NCBI GenBank assembly: GCA_963971225.1
Contig: OZ020268.1
Coordinates: 15,353,032-15,417,031, forward strand
DNA length: 64,000 bases
Direction of reading: 5' to 3'
Source of the DNA: Melieria omissa
Taxonomy: Eukaryota; Arthropoda; Insecta; Diptera; Ulidiidae
Shown: piece after piece, positions 12,811 to 24,400 of the stretch
Numbering within the stretch: the stretch's first letter is position 1
How the letters are laid out: each line of letters opens with the position of its first letter
Notes under the pieces: model-generated
The model's input: only the letters and a program-made list of their open reading frames with translations
Told to the model about the DNA's origin: nothing
Databases searched by the model: none
Made by a program: the position numbers and the translations under genes

Positions 12811-12900
12811 CTCACGAATTGCTGCTCTGAGCGGGAGTGTATCGATCGCTCGCTTAGCAATTTGCAAATAGAACAAAAAACCAAATTATGGTTAGTGAAT
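12811..12900 (-). promoter_or_regulatory. PIG-T 5' leader with DRE-like core
   Basis: The minus strand immediately upstream of the PIG-T ATG contains CGATCGATAC, which includes ATCGATA, seven of the eight bases of the Drosophila DRE (TATCGATA), a usual promoter motif of housekeeping genes. The match is partial and the transcription start is not located. Confidence 0.3.
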
Positions 12901-13459
12901 ACGAAAACAGGTCCTTTTTCTGATACGGTAATCTGAATTTTGAGTTGTTGCTTGCCGTCAATACTATCACAGCTGTAGTTGACACTTCTGTGCGGCATTG
13001 CCAATTCTTTTCCTTTAAGTTGTGGAATTATGGACAGACTGATATAATATATTATTCAGAATTAGTATTATTTTTAGGATCATAATGTAAATGGTTGCCG
13101 GTAAAAAGCACGACTCAATTGTTACCAAATAAATATTTCTTTGGGCCGTTAAAAACAGGTAATTCTCCGATGATTAAAATTGTATACACTTGGCTTAAGT
13201 TGATTAATTGTTAAAATTTTAATCCATATTGTGGATATGCTAATGCACCCAACTTTAAATAAAAAGTATTTTATACCCAGAATTTGAACTAAAGCTATTC
13301 CTACAGATAACATATTCGAAGTATGACGATTCTTTACACCATACCGAGTTTGAGCCGATGTTTATGTTATTTAATGAAAACCATACTGAACAAAGCATAC
13401 CTGCCGTCCCAAGCCATCACTTTTTTCTTCGTGGAAATAGGAGCACTCACTTTTCAAAT

Positions 13460-13706
13460 CTGTGGCCGTAAGGAATAACAGCCAAAGTCGAGTTAGGACA
13501 AAATTGAGTTATTACCACCATTGCATTCGTCGTATTCAAATGTACTACTACACAACATTCTATGGCTTTTGCTCAAAAAATGAATGTTTTAGGCCCAAAA
13601 ATCCAAAATTTATGTAGTTGCTTTAGATTAGCAAATTTAAAAATTAAAAGTGCTCTCCTGAAAACTTCATAAAATCGACTTTAGCTGGTATTCCTTACGG
13701 CCACAG
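13460..13706. mobile_element. MITE, subfamily A, copy 2 (247 bp, full length)
   Basis: Starts CTGTGGCCGTAAGGAATAAC and ends, read in reverse complement, CTGTGGCCGTAAGGAATACC. The inverted ends extend about 32 bp to AAAGTCGA. Flanked by AAAT on both sides (13456-13459 and 13707-13710), supporting a 4-bp target duplication. It shares long internal stretches with copy 1 (671-900) and the partial copy (54553-54683), such as GTACTACTACACAAC and GCTTTTGCTCA. Confidence 0.88.
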
Positions 13707-13721
13707 AAATTAGCATATACC

Positions 13722-13754
13722 GGTAACATATATGTAGTACTTCTATATTGGCAG
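13722..13754 (+). repeat. Left arm of a distant inverted repeat (pair with 14958-14989)
   Basis: The core ATATATGTAGTACTTCTATA, continuing with TTGGCAG, recurs in reverse complement at 14958-14989, with one small indel near the outer end. The arms are about 1.2 kb apart and enclose the MITE at 14479-14672. They could be the ends of an old non-autonomous transposon. Confidence 0.6.
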
Positions 13755-14478
13755 TACACTTAGGGTACCATGATTAAAAAAAAAAATACAGGTAGTTTCA
13801 AAAAGACAGATAAGAAGAAAATTTACAAATGAGAAATAAATTGTTTCTACTACTCGTTTTCATATGTAGTAGCATATCATAAAAATACTATAAAAACTAA
13901 TAATAATATTAATTGTAACAACACATTTTTTTTCTAAATGTTTGCGCGGTGACCAACAGAAAAAAGGAGGCAGGTTTTTGGGTTGAAGCGTGGTGTGTTT
14001 AATTAAAAGTGCGTGAGAAACCACTTCACAAATGAACTCATTGTACACCACCAGTTTGACCATACTTTCAACATTATAGTATCCACATAATGTAGGATCT
14101 TGCAAAAAATTTATAAGTTGCATGACAAACCACAATGTAAATTTGTGGTGTAGTCTTCTAAAAATCACAATATTTTAATTACTTAATACCGAAAATCATG
14201 AAATTTGCAGCATCGGTTCTCATTTTGTAATTTGCTGAACAAAATTACAGCAGTTATCCGAATTTGATCGTATCAATTGTTAACTATACAACTACTATTT
14301 CTGAATAAATTCCCTACTTCATTCATACTTTTTTCTGCATCATTAAAATTGTCTTCTTATTTGTCAAAAAAGCAACTGACTTTTAAATTTGATCGAATGA
14401 ATTTACCTGAATATTATTCAAAATCGTGGGAAAATGGTCAGGAGCTGTTGTGTGTGCAGGAAGGCAAAAACATTTAAA

Positions 14479-14672
14479 TACAGGCGTGTCTGGATATAGT
14501 GAACTAATTATTGCGAGGCCTGTTCACAGTAAAGAGGTTGTTCACGACATCAAGGTTAACATTTTTGTTCAAAAAATCGTTTTATTTGCTCAATACAAAC
14601 TTTTTGTTTTTTGCTTGAAATTGCTTTTAAAATTTTTATATAGGATGTTTACTATACCCAGACACGACTGTA
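14479..14672. mobile_element. TA-flanked MITE (Tc1/mariner-like, 194 bp)
   Basis: Left end TACAGGCGTGTCTGGATATA and right end, in reverse complement, TACAGTCGTGTCTGGGTATA, both followed by GTRAAC: a 26-bp inverted repeat with three mismatches. The outer TA fits the TA target duplication of Tc1/mariner elements and CAG is a usual terminal triplet. No transposase remains. Confidence 0.78.
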
Positions 14673-14957
14673 TTTAGTTTTACTCCAATTTTTTTTTAAT
14701 ACCCGTTGTAGGTACTTCGTTTTATGGGAAAATAATAAATTCCTTCAACGAATGTTAAACTTCAATTTTTTTAATATTTGTTCGTTTTCATTTTGGCCTA
14801 TTTCTACAACCGACCATGAAGCTGTTTGACAGTTGTTTGTTTATAGTTGTTTTGATGAATGCACGTGTAGAAATACATGCAAAAAATGTTCTATAATCAG
14901 TCGCATCATTTGTCTCCCGTTGATTTCTGAATGAAAACTTATTGCGAAAGTAGGTTG

Positions 14958-14989
14958 CTGCCAATATAGAAGTACTACATATATGACCA
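14958..14989 (-). repeat. Right arm of distant inverted repeat
   Basis: Reverse complement of the arm at 13722-13754; see that entry. Confidence 0.6.
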
Positions 14990-15640
14990 GTAAGAACGAT
15001 TACAGTTGAGAAGCACTTACATTAAGCACTTGAGCACTTTGCGCATATCAACTATGCAGTACTAAATCCACTTATTACAGCGACCGTTATAATTGCACCT
15101 CTGATTTTGGCTGCAAGCTGTCAAACCGACAAAAAGTAACAAATCAATGCTACCATTTTCAAACATCCCTTGTTCCGCAGACAACCAACTTTAGCTGAAA
15201 AAACCCAAACTTCCCCTAATCAAATAACGCTGAACTTAGAAGTAAAACACAATTCATTTGTTGGGTTAATCGGTAAATTATATTTAATAAGCTCAAGTTT
15301 ATTCATATTTAACGCTTTTACAAAATTTCGCAAACACACATTGAGACAAAAAACATGCGGCGTACATCGATTTGAGAAAACACCTTTCCGTACGTACCAA
15401 AAGTGACATGAGTCACTCGGTGGGAGGAGGGCACCCGTTAAAGTACGCACAGTTGCATTGCATAGACTCAAAATGCATCTCGTAGTGTGTACCCGAGGGT
15501 TGCCATTTCTACCTAATCTCAGTCAGGTGCTTCATGCGCATTGATTTTCCCCCAACGTTATTCATCGCGTTACCATTGCTGTTGCATTTGCTCCCATTTG
15601 CGACAGTCGGCGGTTAACTCTGGTCACAACGGGGGCAACC

Positions 15641-17300
15641 CTCAGCGACAAAGCACGCAGCAGAAACGAAGCGAATGATTGAACGAACTCACTGACGGCC
15701 TGAAGTGAAGCAAAGTACAAAATGGCCACAACACTCCGGCGATGGCTGTGTCGTTCGTCGTTCGTTGCTCGTTGTGTGTCGTACGTGCGCTCGCTATCCG
15801 CTAGATAATTAGTATTTTATCTCAATTGAAGCAGAAAACTGAAAGCAATTACAATCAATACACTGAAAAACAACGGAAATCGCCAGATACAGCCACATTG
15901 TCGCATCGTAAAGAGATTTATGTAAATTTTTTATGCGATTCGAAAGAGAATACGATTTTCAGATTTTCACCAAAGCACACACACAAGACAGAAGAAGAAC
16001 AAGAGGAAGAACCGTCGAACCGTTTTTCACATAATCGAGTCGCAGCGGCAAAAACAACAAAACAAAAAAAACGCATACGTAACGTGTGATTCGAGTTGCA
16101 CGTTTTTTTCACACATTAAAATATTCCTTATAAAATTCTGCACGACTGCCAGCGGTCAACGGCAAGCGCGCTCGCTTGCAATTTCAAAAACGCAATCGAA
16201 ATTTTTCGAAAAAAAGCAATAATAGCAACAACAAGAGCGGGACAGGCAGTAGCAAAAAAGAAATTCACGGAACACAGCGAAGAAAATTTCTACTCGTACG
16301 TTTTGAGTCGGACGGCGATTTTGACGGTTTCTCGTGCTCGTCGCGGTGTACGCCGCTGAGGCAAAATCCAACTGTTCCTCGAGTCGCGTTCGAGTCGCTC
16401 GCTCCGCGCGGCGCGGCACGACGCTCAGCCGCCAGCAGCGGCGTGCAGGCAAGGCGGTCGTCGCCAGCTGGCCGTGGTGCGGCGAAACGGCAGGTAGTCG
16501 GAGCCAGCAGGCAGGCAGCTCTCGGGCTCGCGTGTGTTTGTGGTGAGTGCGTGTGGCGCAGCACAGCGAAGAGTTGAGAAGAGAGCGTGTGTGTGCTGCG
16601 AAGAGCGTTTGATTTGCGAAGGGGTCTCGCAACAGGGGCGGCGTTCCGCTTTTCGTGTGCCACTGCAGTGCGTGTGCGGAAAATTAACTATTTTTTGTTG
16701 CGGCAAGAATTATGCTGCTTGCGGCGCGGAGCTGAGCGTTGGTCGTTCGTTCGTGCGTCGGTCGGTTGGTGCGGGCAGCGGCGACAACGTTGACGTTGAT
16801 TTTGTTCATCGCTTGTTGTTAATTATGCTAATTTAACGAATGTACGGTTATTCGCCAGCGCTGGCGTTGTCTTTAAAAATAGCTGAAACAATTTTCTTTT
16901 GTTAAAAATCTGTCGCGGTCCGAAGCAAACGCGAATGCAAACAGAAAGGAAAACAAACGCAAAGCAGCCAATTAAAAGACGCGAAGGAAAACGCGTAACT
17001 TAACAAAACCGAATGCGCACTGCTAGCGGAAGTGTGGTGGAACTGGTCAAAAATCAAACAACAGCCACAGCCAAAGCGCATAAAAACTGAAAAGTAAATT
17101 CTGTAATTGCCAACAAAAGCAGCACCCGACACAACAACAAATAATAATTGCTAGAAGCAGCAGTGGCGGCACTAACAACAACAAGAGTAGCAGCAGCAGC
17201 AGTAGCAGAAGGGCAGTGGCGAAATTCATTGCATGGCAGTGGCATTGCATCCACGGCAGAGCACAGCGACAGCATTTTGTAAAATAGAAAAAAGGTGATG
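15641..17300 (+). promoter_or_regulatory. Promoter-like and 5' leader-like block, probably of Trf2
   Basis: G+C rises sharply, CpG is frequent, and the plus strand changes from mixed sequence (16140-16800; clusters such as gtcggtcggttggt and gagaagagagcg) to an A-rich leader with CAA/CAG runs (16900-17280), the usual look of a fly 5' UTR. Donor-like sites are GGTGAGTGC near 16538, AGTAAAT near 17092 and AAGGTGATG near 17293. Trf2 at 55 kb is the only plus-strand gene downstream, so I infer this is its first exon, but no coding sequence links them. Confidence 0.4.
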
Positions 17301-18009
17301 TGATTTTGATTTTACAACCTTCCAGGTTAGCATTTGTGCGTTGCGAAAGGCCACAAATGGAACCTTTTCCGTAGTTGATGATTCTTTGTAAATCTAGTTT
17401 CTAAGCTGCTGAGCAGGTGATAACTTAAAATAATCTAACCTAAAAAATTAATAGTAAACACCTGAAAAGGCAAAAAGTAAATAATAGCAAAGAGAAAGAA
17501 CTGTTGAATAAAAATTTCGTTTGAGTTTTGCTTGTAACGCAAAGCGGAAAAACCAAAACAACTTGGAAATTTTCATTCTTTTTACACCTTACAACAACAA
17601 CAACAATAACAGCGAGGGCAAAAGATAGGGCAGTGCCTTCTCAAAAATTTGGCATTAAGCGATAAGACTGGGCGGGGTGTGGGTGAGCGGCTGTCGTAAC
17701 GGGAAAGGGCCAAGAAAAAAGATTTCGTAATTTTCTGCGACAAAATTTATTTTGATTGAAGAAAAAAGTAAAACACAAAAGACGAAAAGTACGATGTGTA
17801 ATCAGGCGGAAGAAGAAGAAGCAGCGGCAGCTGCGAATTTCGCTGCCGCTGTCTCGCTCGTTGCCGTTGCTTGAAAATCGCGGACGGAATGAAAATGAAA
17901 ACTTCACTTTTGTCGCTTCACACTGTTTCGTTTGTAGTCGCGCAAACTAGTGCGTCTGCGCCATTGATTCGGCTCGCTCTCAGCGAGAGCGCGAGCGCGA
18001 GCTCGATTC

Positions 18010-18494
18010 GTATAGCGCATGGCACAATAAACAAGGTAGTGGCAGGAAGGAGCGAAAAAATTCACGTGTATTTTGTTAGTGTTTTTGTTCGGTTCATTGT
18101 CAAATCGGACGGACGGTTCTCTTGCCAACAGTATTGCCAGCAACGAATAGACCACTTGGTCTATTCGAGAACGTAAAAATACACCAAGTAACAGCAAAAG
18201 TACATAGCTTCTTTGTTTTAATCTGTTGTTTTACAATTAGGGGCAAAAGTGCTAAGTGCTAGTTCGCCGATTTTGCGTTAATTCATAAAAGTTAACGAAA
18301 ATTGGAAAAAAAATATCCTTTCGTCATTGCAAACATGCTTAAAATTTCACAGAAAAAGAGTTGAGTGGCCATGCTGTTCGCCGAATGTAAACAAAGCAGA
18401 CAAAAATTTCTGACAACCTACCGAACTCTGACGAGAAAAAAATAAAATTCGCTCCTTCCTGCCACTACCTTGTTTATTGTGCCATGGTATAGCG
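18010..18494. mobile_element. P-element-like MITE with 8-bp target duplication
   Basis: The element occupies 18018-18486 (469 bp). Both ends begin CATGGCACAATAAACAAGGT and continue identically for about 39 bp to GGAGCGAA as a perfect inverted repeat. It is flanked by an exact 8-bp duplication GTATAGCG at 18010-18017 and 18487-18494. The CATG start, AATAA and AAGGT spacing and 8-bp duplication match what is known of the P superfamily. The interior (open to about 95 codons) shows no recognisable transposase. It lies just downstream of the presumed Trf2 promoter block; P elements are known to favour promoters. Confidence 0.82.
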
Positions 18495-21385
18495 CTCTCG
18501 CGTTTAGTTTGTAGCCTTGTCGTTTTGGTCGATTAATTAAAGCAAAAAAAAAGGGAAGTGCTCGCTTTTGTGTGTTCCCGTTGGGGCAGCGGGTACGCAG
18601 TGCTGCCAGACTGCAATTATGTGTTGGCGCACAAAAGTGACAGCCTAGCAAATTAAAAGGTACTCTTAAATTAGTTGTCCGCTTGTGGGGCTGGCGCGTG
18701 TCGACGCCTGTGGTTGGAGCCTTGAAAACGAAACCCAAAGTAAGGTTTTGGGCTTTTGTGGAAACTCACGTGTCATTAGTACTACGAAGAAATGTCTGAA
18801 GAAGTTTTGATACTCACCTTAGGCTTAGTTCTTTTTAGCGTATTTGCAAAAAAACAATGCAAATTTCCTGAATGAGTTAGCATGCTAAAAGGAGGTATTA
18901 AATGCCTATAGCAATAACATGAACGGACAATACTACTGTCGATGCAAGAAATGGTTTGTCGGAAATGCATTGGAAAGCAGTACTTTGGAAGATAATCAAA
19001 ATGGCGTAATTTAGAGGAAGAGTGGTGGGGGGATGACTTGAGCGAAAAACGCGTGTTGGGTCAGGGAGATGTAGACATAAGGGCGGCGCACTCAGCACTT
19101 CATATTCATTCTGATGTCTTAGGCTGTGTGTGTGTGCGAGGTGGTGGTAAGTTCCGTTGGCCAGAAAATTGGGTTTCAAAGGCGTCCCTGAACAAACGAC
19201 GCGACCAAAACGCGGATCTCCCAAAATGCGCTAAGTGGGGCAAGCACGTCGGTTGTCAACGACAAGTGCAATCAGTACATGCCGCGCCGTAAATTACGTC
19301 ACTGCAGGTCATTTCAGTTGTAGTTTTGGCAACTTTTCATCTGCACTGTACAGAAACGAAGCCAAATGCACTTTGTCTATCAGTCAAACGTCGTTGAAAT
19401 GGAGCGAATAACAACGGACGCATCGTGGTTTATCTGTTTTCCTCTTCGTCGCGGCAGCCTTTTCAGCTAAGGACTGTTAATTGCATTCATGGATGGCGAA
19501 TTTTAGACAGCGGCGCACGGAAAGCGAAATCACATCAGCATCGGTACCACACCATTCATTCAACTCACGCAAATCGCCATCTACATTCCACGAACGATTG
19601 CGATGACGAGTCCAAACTTTGTCGATTCTCAGTTTGCCGTTTGCAAGAAAGAAATATGAATAAGTAAGAAATGGAAAAAATTGCTTGGTAGCAGATACGA
19701 AAAAGCTTCGGTATCGGCAGCGACAGCACGACGGGAGGAATAACAGCAACAGCAGCGAAAAATGCCATTACCCCTCTGCCCTAGCTGGGGTTTTCTTTAT
19801 TCTATGCGCTACTCGTTTGCCGCTGTATAATTGTCAGAGGGACGTACAGCGGCAAGGGGTGGCTGCGCGGTGCGTCATGTCGTCGTACACCCCTTTTCCT
19901 GAAAATGTTTACCGCACAAGCAACCGAAAGTCACAAAAATTCATGCCGCGTGCCTGCCCCCTTGCGTTGCTTCGGTTGTGCCATCGTCTTCTTCTTCTTC
20001 AATCGCCTGCCTGCAATGTAAATACGACAAATGGTAAAGCGAAGAGCAACACAACACGCTTCATCTACATCAAGTAGAGCCAAAGTAGCCAGTCGCGGCA
20101 ACAACAACGCCGCCCGTAGTCGCCGTAGAATTTTACGTCGAACACACCATTTTGGCGCTTGTGTAAAGACGCGCAATATCCCCTCCGACGAGCCAAAGTG
20201 CCGTTCGAGCTCCGCAGACGACTGAACGCGCCAAACGGCTGAATACTCGAACGAATGCGACAAAGACGAATTGGAACGAGAACACGGCACGCGAATGCGC
20301 CATTGTGCGCTTCGGCTGCGAGCAGCATTGCCGAGCCGAATATGTGGTCGGCTTCATCTTTTCGGTTCTCATTTCAGGTTTTCGCTCAATTAGCGCGTTT
20401 TGTACGGGTGGGTGTGTGCGGGAGCCTTCGTGGGAGCAAAAATTAGACAATGCATTGAGCGCGGTGGCGCGCGAGAGTGCGCATCAAATTAATTTCGTTC
20501 GTGTGCCGATTTTGTGTAGCTTTGCGTAGTTTTGCTCATTTGTCGCCAAGCCGATGACTTTTCGTTCGTTCTGCCGCCAGCGTCGGCGTCGGCGTTGACG
20601 CTGGCGCTGCGTTGACATAATTTCTTTTTTGCGCTGCCATTGCGTGTATATGTAAAAAAATTTTATTAGTTTATAATACAAAATGTTTGCAATTAATTTG
20701 GATTGTTGGACGAACCAATTCGATAATGCAATGCTCGGGCGGTTTCGCACTCGCCTGGTCGTCGGGTTCATGTGCGGCGATTTGTTGGTATGTGAGTGTA
20801 TGTATGTATGTGGTGGCTGAGCGACTTGCTGCACTGTGGTGTGTAGTGCAAACGATTTCCTGTCCGTCTCCATTTATTAGTGATGTAATTATCCGTAAAA
20901 GGAAATGCCTTACATACCGACTATCGTTGTGGGAGTGAACACTGCAGGCTGCCCGATACGAATTTCACGGTCTTTCGTAATGTTTCAGTTAAAGCCGCAA
21001 TCACTATGTCAGTCAGCAGCTAAAGGCTTATCGACTGCTTTTCCTATAGATTTGATATTTGTCGAAGAAAGCATGAGGTAGGTAAACATGTAGGAATTAG
21101 TGGATAAGAGAGCAAAGCTGAGGAAATATGGCAAACATTTTTTGTTTTGAAATATTTGTTGGCCAATGTTTGTTTTTTTAATTTTTCACATGTAAATATG
21201 TTGTTATGAATTTAAATTCCAATTATAATTCTATGAAATGTCAAATATGTATGAAAACAGATGGAGCAAGTGTCGAGTAATTCGCGAAATTTGTTTGCAT
21301 TACATCGCCTTTCTTTAATTTCTTTCCTCTTTCAGCTTCAACCTGCAATAAATGTGTTTTCAATTTTCAGATAGAACTTTTTTGA
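18495..21385. other. Intronic stretch with a G/C-richer island
   Basis: No supported gene. The 19.7-20.64 kb part is CpG-rich with alternating short open frames on both strands. A G/C hairpin (gccagcgtc ... gacgctggc) lies near 20576-20606. Possible alternative first exon or enhancer; no motif decides. Confidence 0.4.
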
Positions 21386-21415
21386 CATTATCTACATACG
21401 TATATGTAGATAATG
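21386..21415. repeat. Perfect short hairpin
   Basis: CATTATCTACATA, a 4-base loop, then TATGTAGATAATG: a perfect 13-bp stem in A/T-rich DNA. It may be a decayed inverted-repeat element or chance in ATGT-rich sequence. Confidence 0.6.
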
Positions 21416-23234
21416 GATGATGAATGATCCGGCTGGCAATTCTATAGTTCTTTCGTAATATTTCGTATTTCTTCTTTTCGGCATTTCGGTTGGGTTTTTA
21501 AAAGTCACATTTATCAATATTTTCAATTTTGTGGTCTCTTGTACAATGTTTCCTACTTTCTTCTAGTTGCTTTCAATGTAAACTACTTATTGTCGCCAAT
21601 TGATCAATTTATTGTCAATAATTACTTCCAATTATTTTCCGATGCATCTTGTCGATACTATTTACTCATCTGCCTTAGATGTGCAGGTATATATGTGCGT
21701 ATGACAGTATTTAGTTAGTAAAAGCAAGAAAAACGAGTTATCCAAATGTTTGGCTGCACGCACGTTCGAGCGAATACGCAGTAAATTAACCCATTTACTG
21801 CAATACATATGTATGTATGTAAATGCCAATCACAAGACGTATCCACTAAATATTAGATAACTTTTAAGACAAGCCCGGCAACAGCGGGAAATGGAGCACG
21901 CACACTCATCCTTCTCCAGTCACCTCGTGCCCACGCCACACGACATAACCTTCGCTGTGAGTTATCGCATTTTCGGGCTTTAGTGCCTTGGTGCCAGAGC
22001 ACTTGCTGGACCCGCTGGCGGGCGGGCATAACGCGGCTGCGTGCTGGATTTCCGTTTTCGTGTGCGGCTTAGTGCTAATCAATTATATCGACAGCAATAA
22101 TTACAACACGATCGCTTAACGTTAAACATTGTATCTATGACTTGGTTGCTACACAGTGTCAGCGGCGTGCTGCCATTTTTTGGCTGCAGTCGAAATCAAC
22201 TGATGCCTTGTTTGATGTCTACGGCGTCGTTGCTGCTAATATTGCTTTATTTCATTTAATTGATTGTCTTTAACGGCTTACCGCCAACTTTATTTGCTAA
22301 TATCTTAATATCGTTGTTGTTGTTTGTGTTCGATGTCTGTAATTGTCTCTGATTCAAGGGTAGTTCGCGCCAGATTTCATACACCCACTACAGCGCTTGT
22401 CAAGGGCACTCGATGCCCTGTCATGACTACTGGCTTTCTTCGATTTTCCGCTGCGCTCGAAAATTACATCAGAGCTGGGCGGTGTGTCGTCACTGTTGAG
22501 AGTGACTGAAGGCGTTCTCGCATGCACGTACGACGCTATGAATCAGAATCACCTTGACATGTAAAGGACTAAATTGAATTCGAAGGATTTGTGAGACGGG
22601 CAAGCGTTGCAAGGTAATGCGCCGGAAATAATATGCAAATTTATTTCTAGCTAATTATTGTGACGACAGGTATGAGAGAACAATATGCTACTAGAGTGCG
22701 AATTTAGTAGTCTCTTTGCTATTTTGACGAAAAAGCTCAGTAGTATATAATTTTGAAGCATTTCGTATATGTTTTCAAAGAAACGTTGCTTTTCTCATTT
22801 ACTGTAAAGACTAAAGCTTGCGTCGCTGCTTTAAAGGTTTGCAAAAGTTCCTCCGTAAGTTATGAACAGGTATAAGTCAGGTGAGAGTAGAGTTCATTTT
22901 GCCTGATTTACCTGCTGTGTAGAAATTCAAGAGTCTGCATCATAAATTGGTGCATGATTTGGTTGTGAAACATTTTTGTATAGAAACCGTAACTTTTGAA
23001 CGGGGTGATGAAGGGTTGCATCATTACTATATTCTTATAATTTTTTCAGGGATAACGAATTGCTGAATATTGAGAGTCGGCTTTAATTTTCTATTTTTCG
23101 CAGACAATCTTGAAAACTAAAATATAGATTTTGTTTCAAAATTAATAACTTTTTGGATATGCTTCTCTTATTGAAACTCTCTGCAGAAGTTTCGTCATGA
23201 ATTTTATTAAATTCAGTGTTTTTTCAGCGGTTCT
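21416..23234. other. Intronic, no feature seen
   Basis: A/T-rich, with ATGT-type simple sequence near 21810. The only open frame above 60 codons with an ATG (about 22324-22509) is unrecognised and unsupported. Confidence 0.5.
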
Positions 23235-23509
23235 TTAACACGTTCGCGGACGTGAATGCTATAGCAGTAATTTTCATAGTGATGCAAAATTCATTCAAAT
23301 TTTAAAGCCGATTTTTATTAATTAAATTTTAAATAAACTGAAATTTTTGTAAATATTCATTCATTCTATGTGTATAACGGCTAAAATACGATAATCTGAC
23401 AACTGCAACAATATATGTGTAATCAAATTTCAGATAGTTCTACTAGTTTCCACAAAAATTGACTGTCTATTTTTGCAGCTCACTGAAATTTTTACTGTCC
23501 ACGTGTTAA
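23235..23509. mobile_element. TTAA-flanked MITE (275 bp)
   Basis: Bounded by TTAA on both sides. The left end TTAACACGTTCGCGGACGTG and the right end, in reverse complement, TTAACACGTGGACAGTA are an imperfect inverted repeat (a 4-base indel). TTAA target duplication is the hallmark of piggyBac-type transposition. Interior A/T-rich without coding. Confidence 0.55.
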
Positions 23510-23693
23510 TTATATCCTAGAATTGTTATATTTGTTTACTATATCTTTGAATATGGAGTGTTGTTGGGCTCAGGGTTCAAGTAAACCTCTTATATATTCA
23601 ATTAAATGCATGTTAGGTGACTAGGAAAGAACTTGTTCAACTTATTTGAGCCGGTTAATAGTAAAGATAGCTTCACATCGTATGCATTGCGCC

Positions 23694-24040
23694 TTACCGT
23701 AGGCACACAATTGGAGCGTATGAGCGTATGGGCGTATGGGCGTATTGCGTTGTCAAATTAAATTTCATATATTTCTATGAAAGCGCACACAATTGACGGC
23801 GCAAGCGTATGAGCGTAAAAACGTCGTACGCTCACTTAGATCTATTTCTATTTTTTACGCCGCGTATGGGCGTATTATTCATTTTTTGACAATTGAAAAA
23901 CGTATTTTGAGTATTTTATACGTTGCTGCTCACGCTGGAATTGTGAGCAAGGCAACGTGTGAACGTATTTTGACAGCGTATTTACGCCGTACGCCCATAC
24001 GCCCATACGCTCATACGCTCCAATTGTGTGCCTACGGTAA
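23694..24040. mobile_element. Inverted-repeat element with internal GCGTATGGGCGTA minisatellite (347 bp)
   Basis: The ends TTACCGTAGGCACACAATTG form a perfect inverted repeat of about 51 bp that runs through GGAGCGTATGAGCGTATGGG and a second GCGTA unit. The same GCGTATGAGCGTA motif occurs again inside (about 23805). No flanking duplication longer than 2-3 bp is evident, so the superfamily is open. The right end abuts a Tc1 transposase relic at 24045. Confidence 0.75.
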
Positions 24041-24044
24041 AGGT

Positions 24045-24400
24045 CATCGTAAGGTTGAAAAGAAGTGTTGGAATCTGATCCAAAAGATTGGGACCTTGGC
24101 TTACATAAGCTTTTAGAATATGTAAATAACCCTCGGAACCATTTCTGAATAAAAAAAACAGCCTGCTTACTCCTTTATTTGACATGCAGCCCCATACCAT
24201 ATCCTCAAATATGCTATGCTTTACTGTTAATGTCAGATTTTTGTTATTAACTGAATTCTCTTCAAATTAGTTGATGCCTTTTAATGCCAAACCAATATCA
24301 GAGAATAATAAATCTTCCTACTCCATAGATAACAACACATAGTCCTGGAAATCCGGTGTTCTAGACTCTTTAATAGACTCTTTCATGAACGAAATTCTGT
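24045..24400 (-). pseudogene. Tc1/mariner transposase fragment, decayed
   Basis: On the minus strand the 5' part reads the family block TVKHS...MVWGCMSNKGV, then RLFF...YLHILK, typical of the DDE catalytic half of Tc1-type transposases. Weak matches around it (LLFSD upstream) are broken by stops and frameshifts. The catalytic residues downstream are not recognisable. It is cut off next to the inverted-repeat element ending at 24040, which may have inserted into it. Confidence 0.6.

Larger units (their letters stand above)
12901..15640. other. Intergenic, MITE-bearing
   Basis: No supported gene. Short open frames (under 105 codons) are A/T-biased and unrecognised. The stretch contains a subfamily A MITE at 13460-13706, a TA-flanked MITE at 14479-14672, and a pair of 32-bp inverted repeats at 13722-13754 and 14958-14989. 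Confidence 0.65.
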
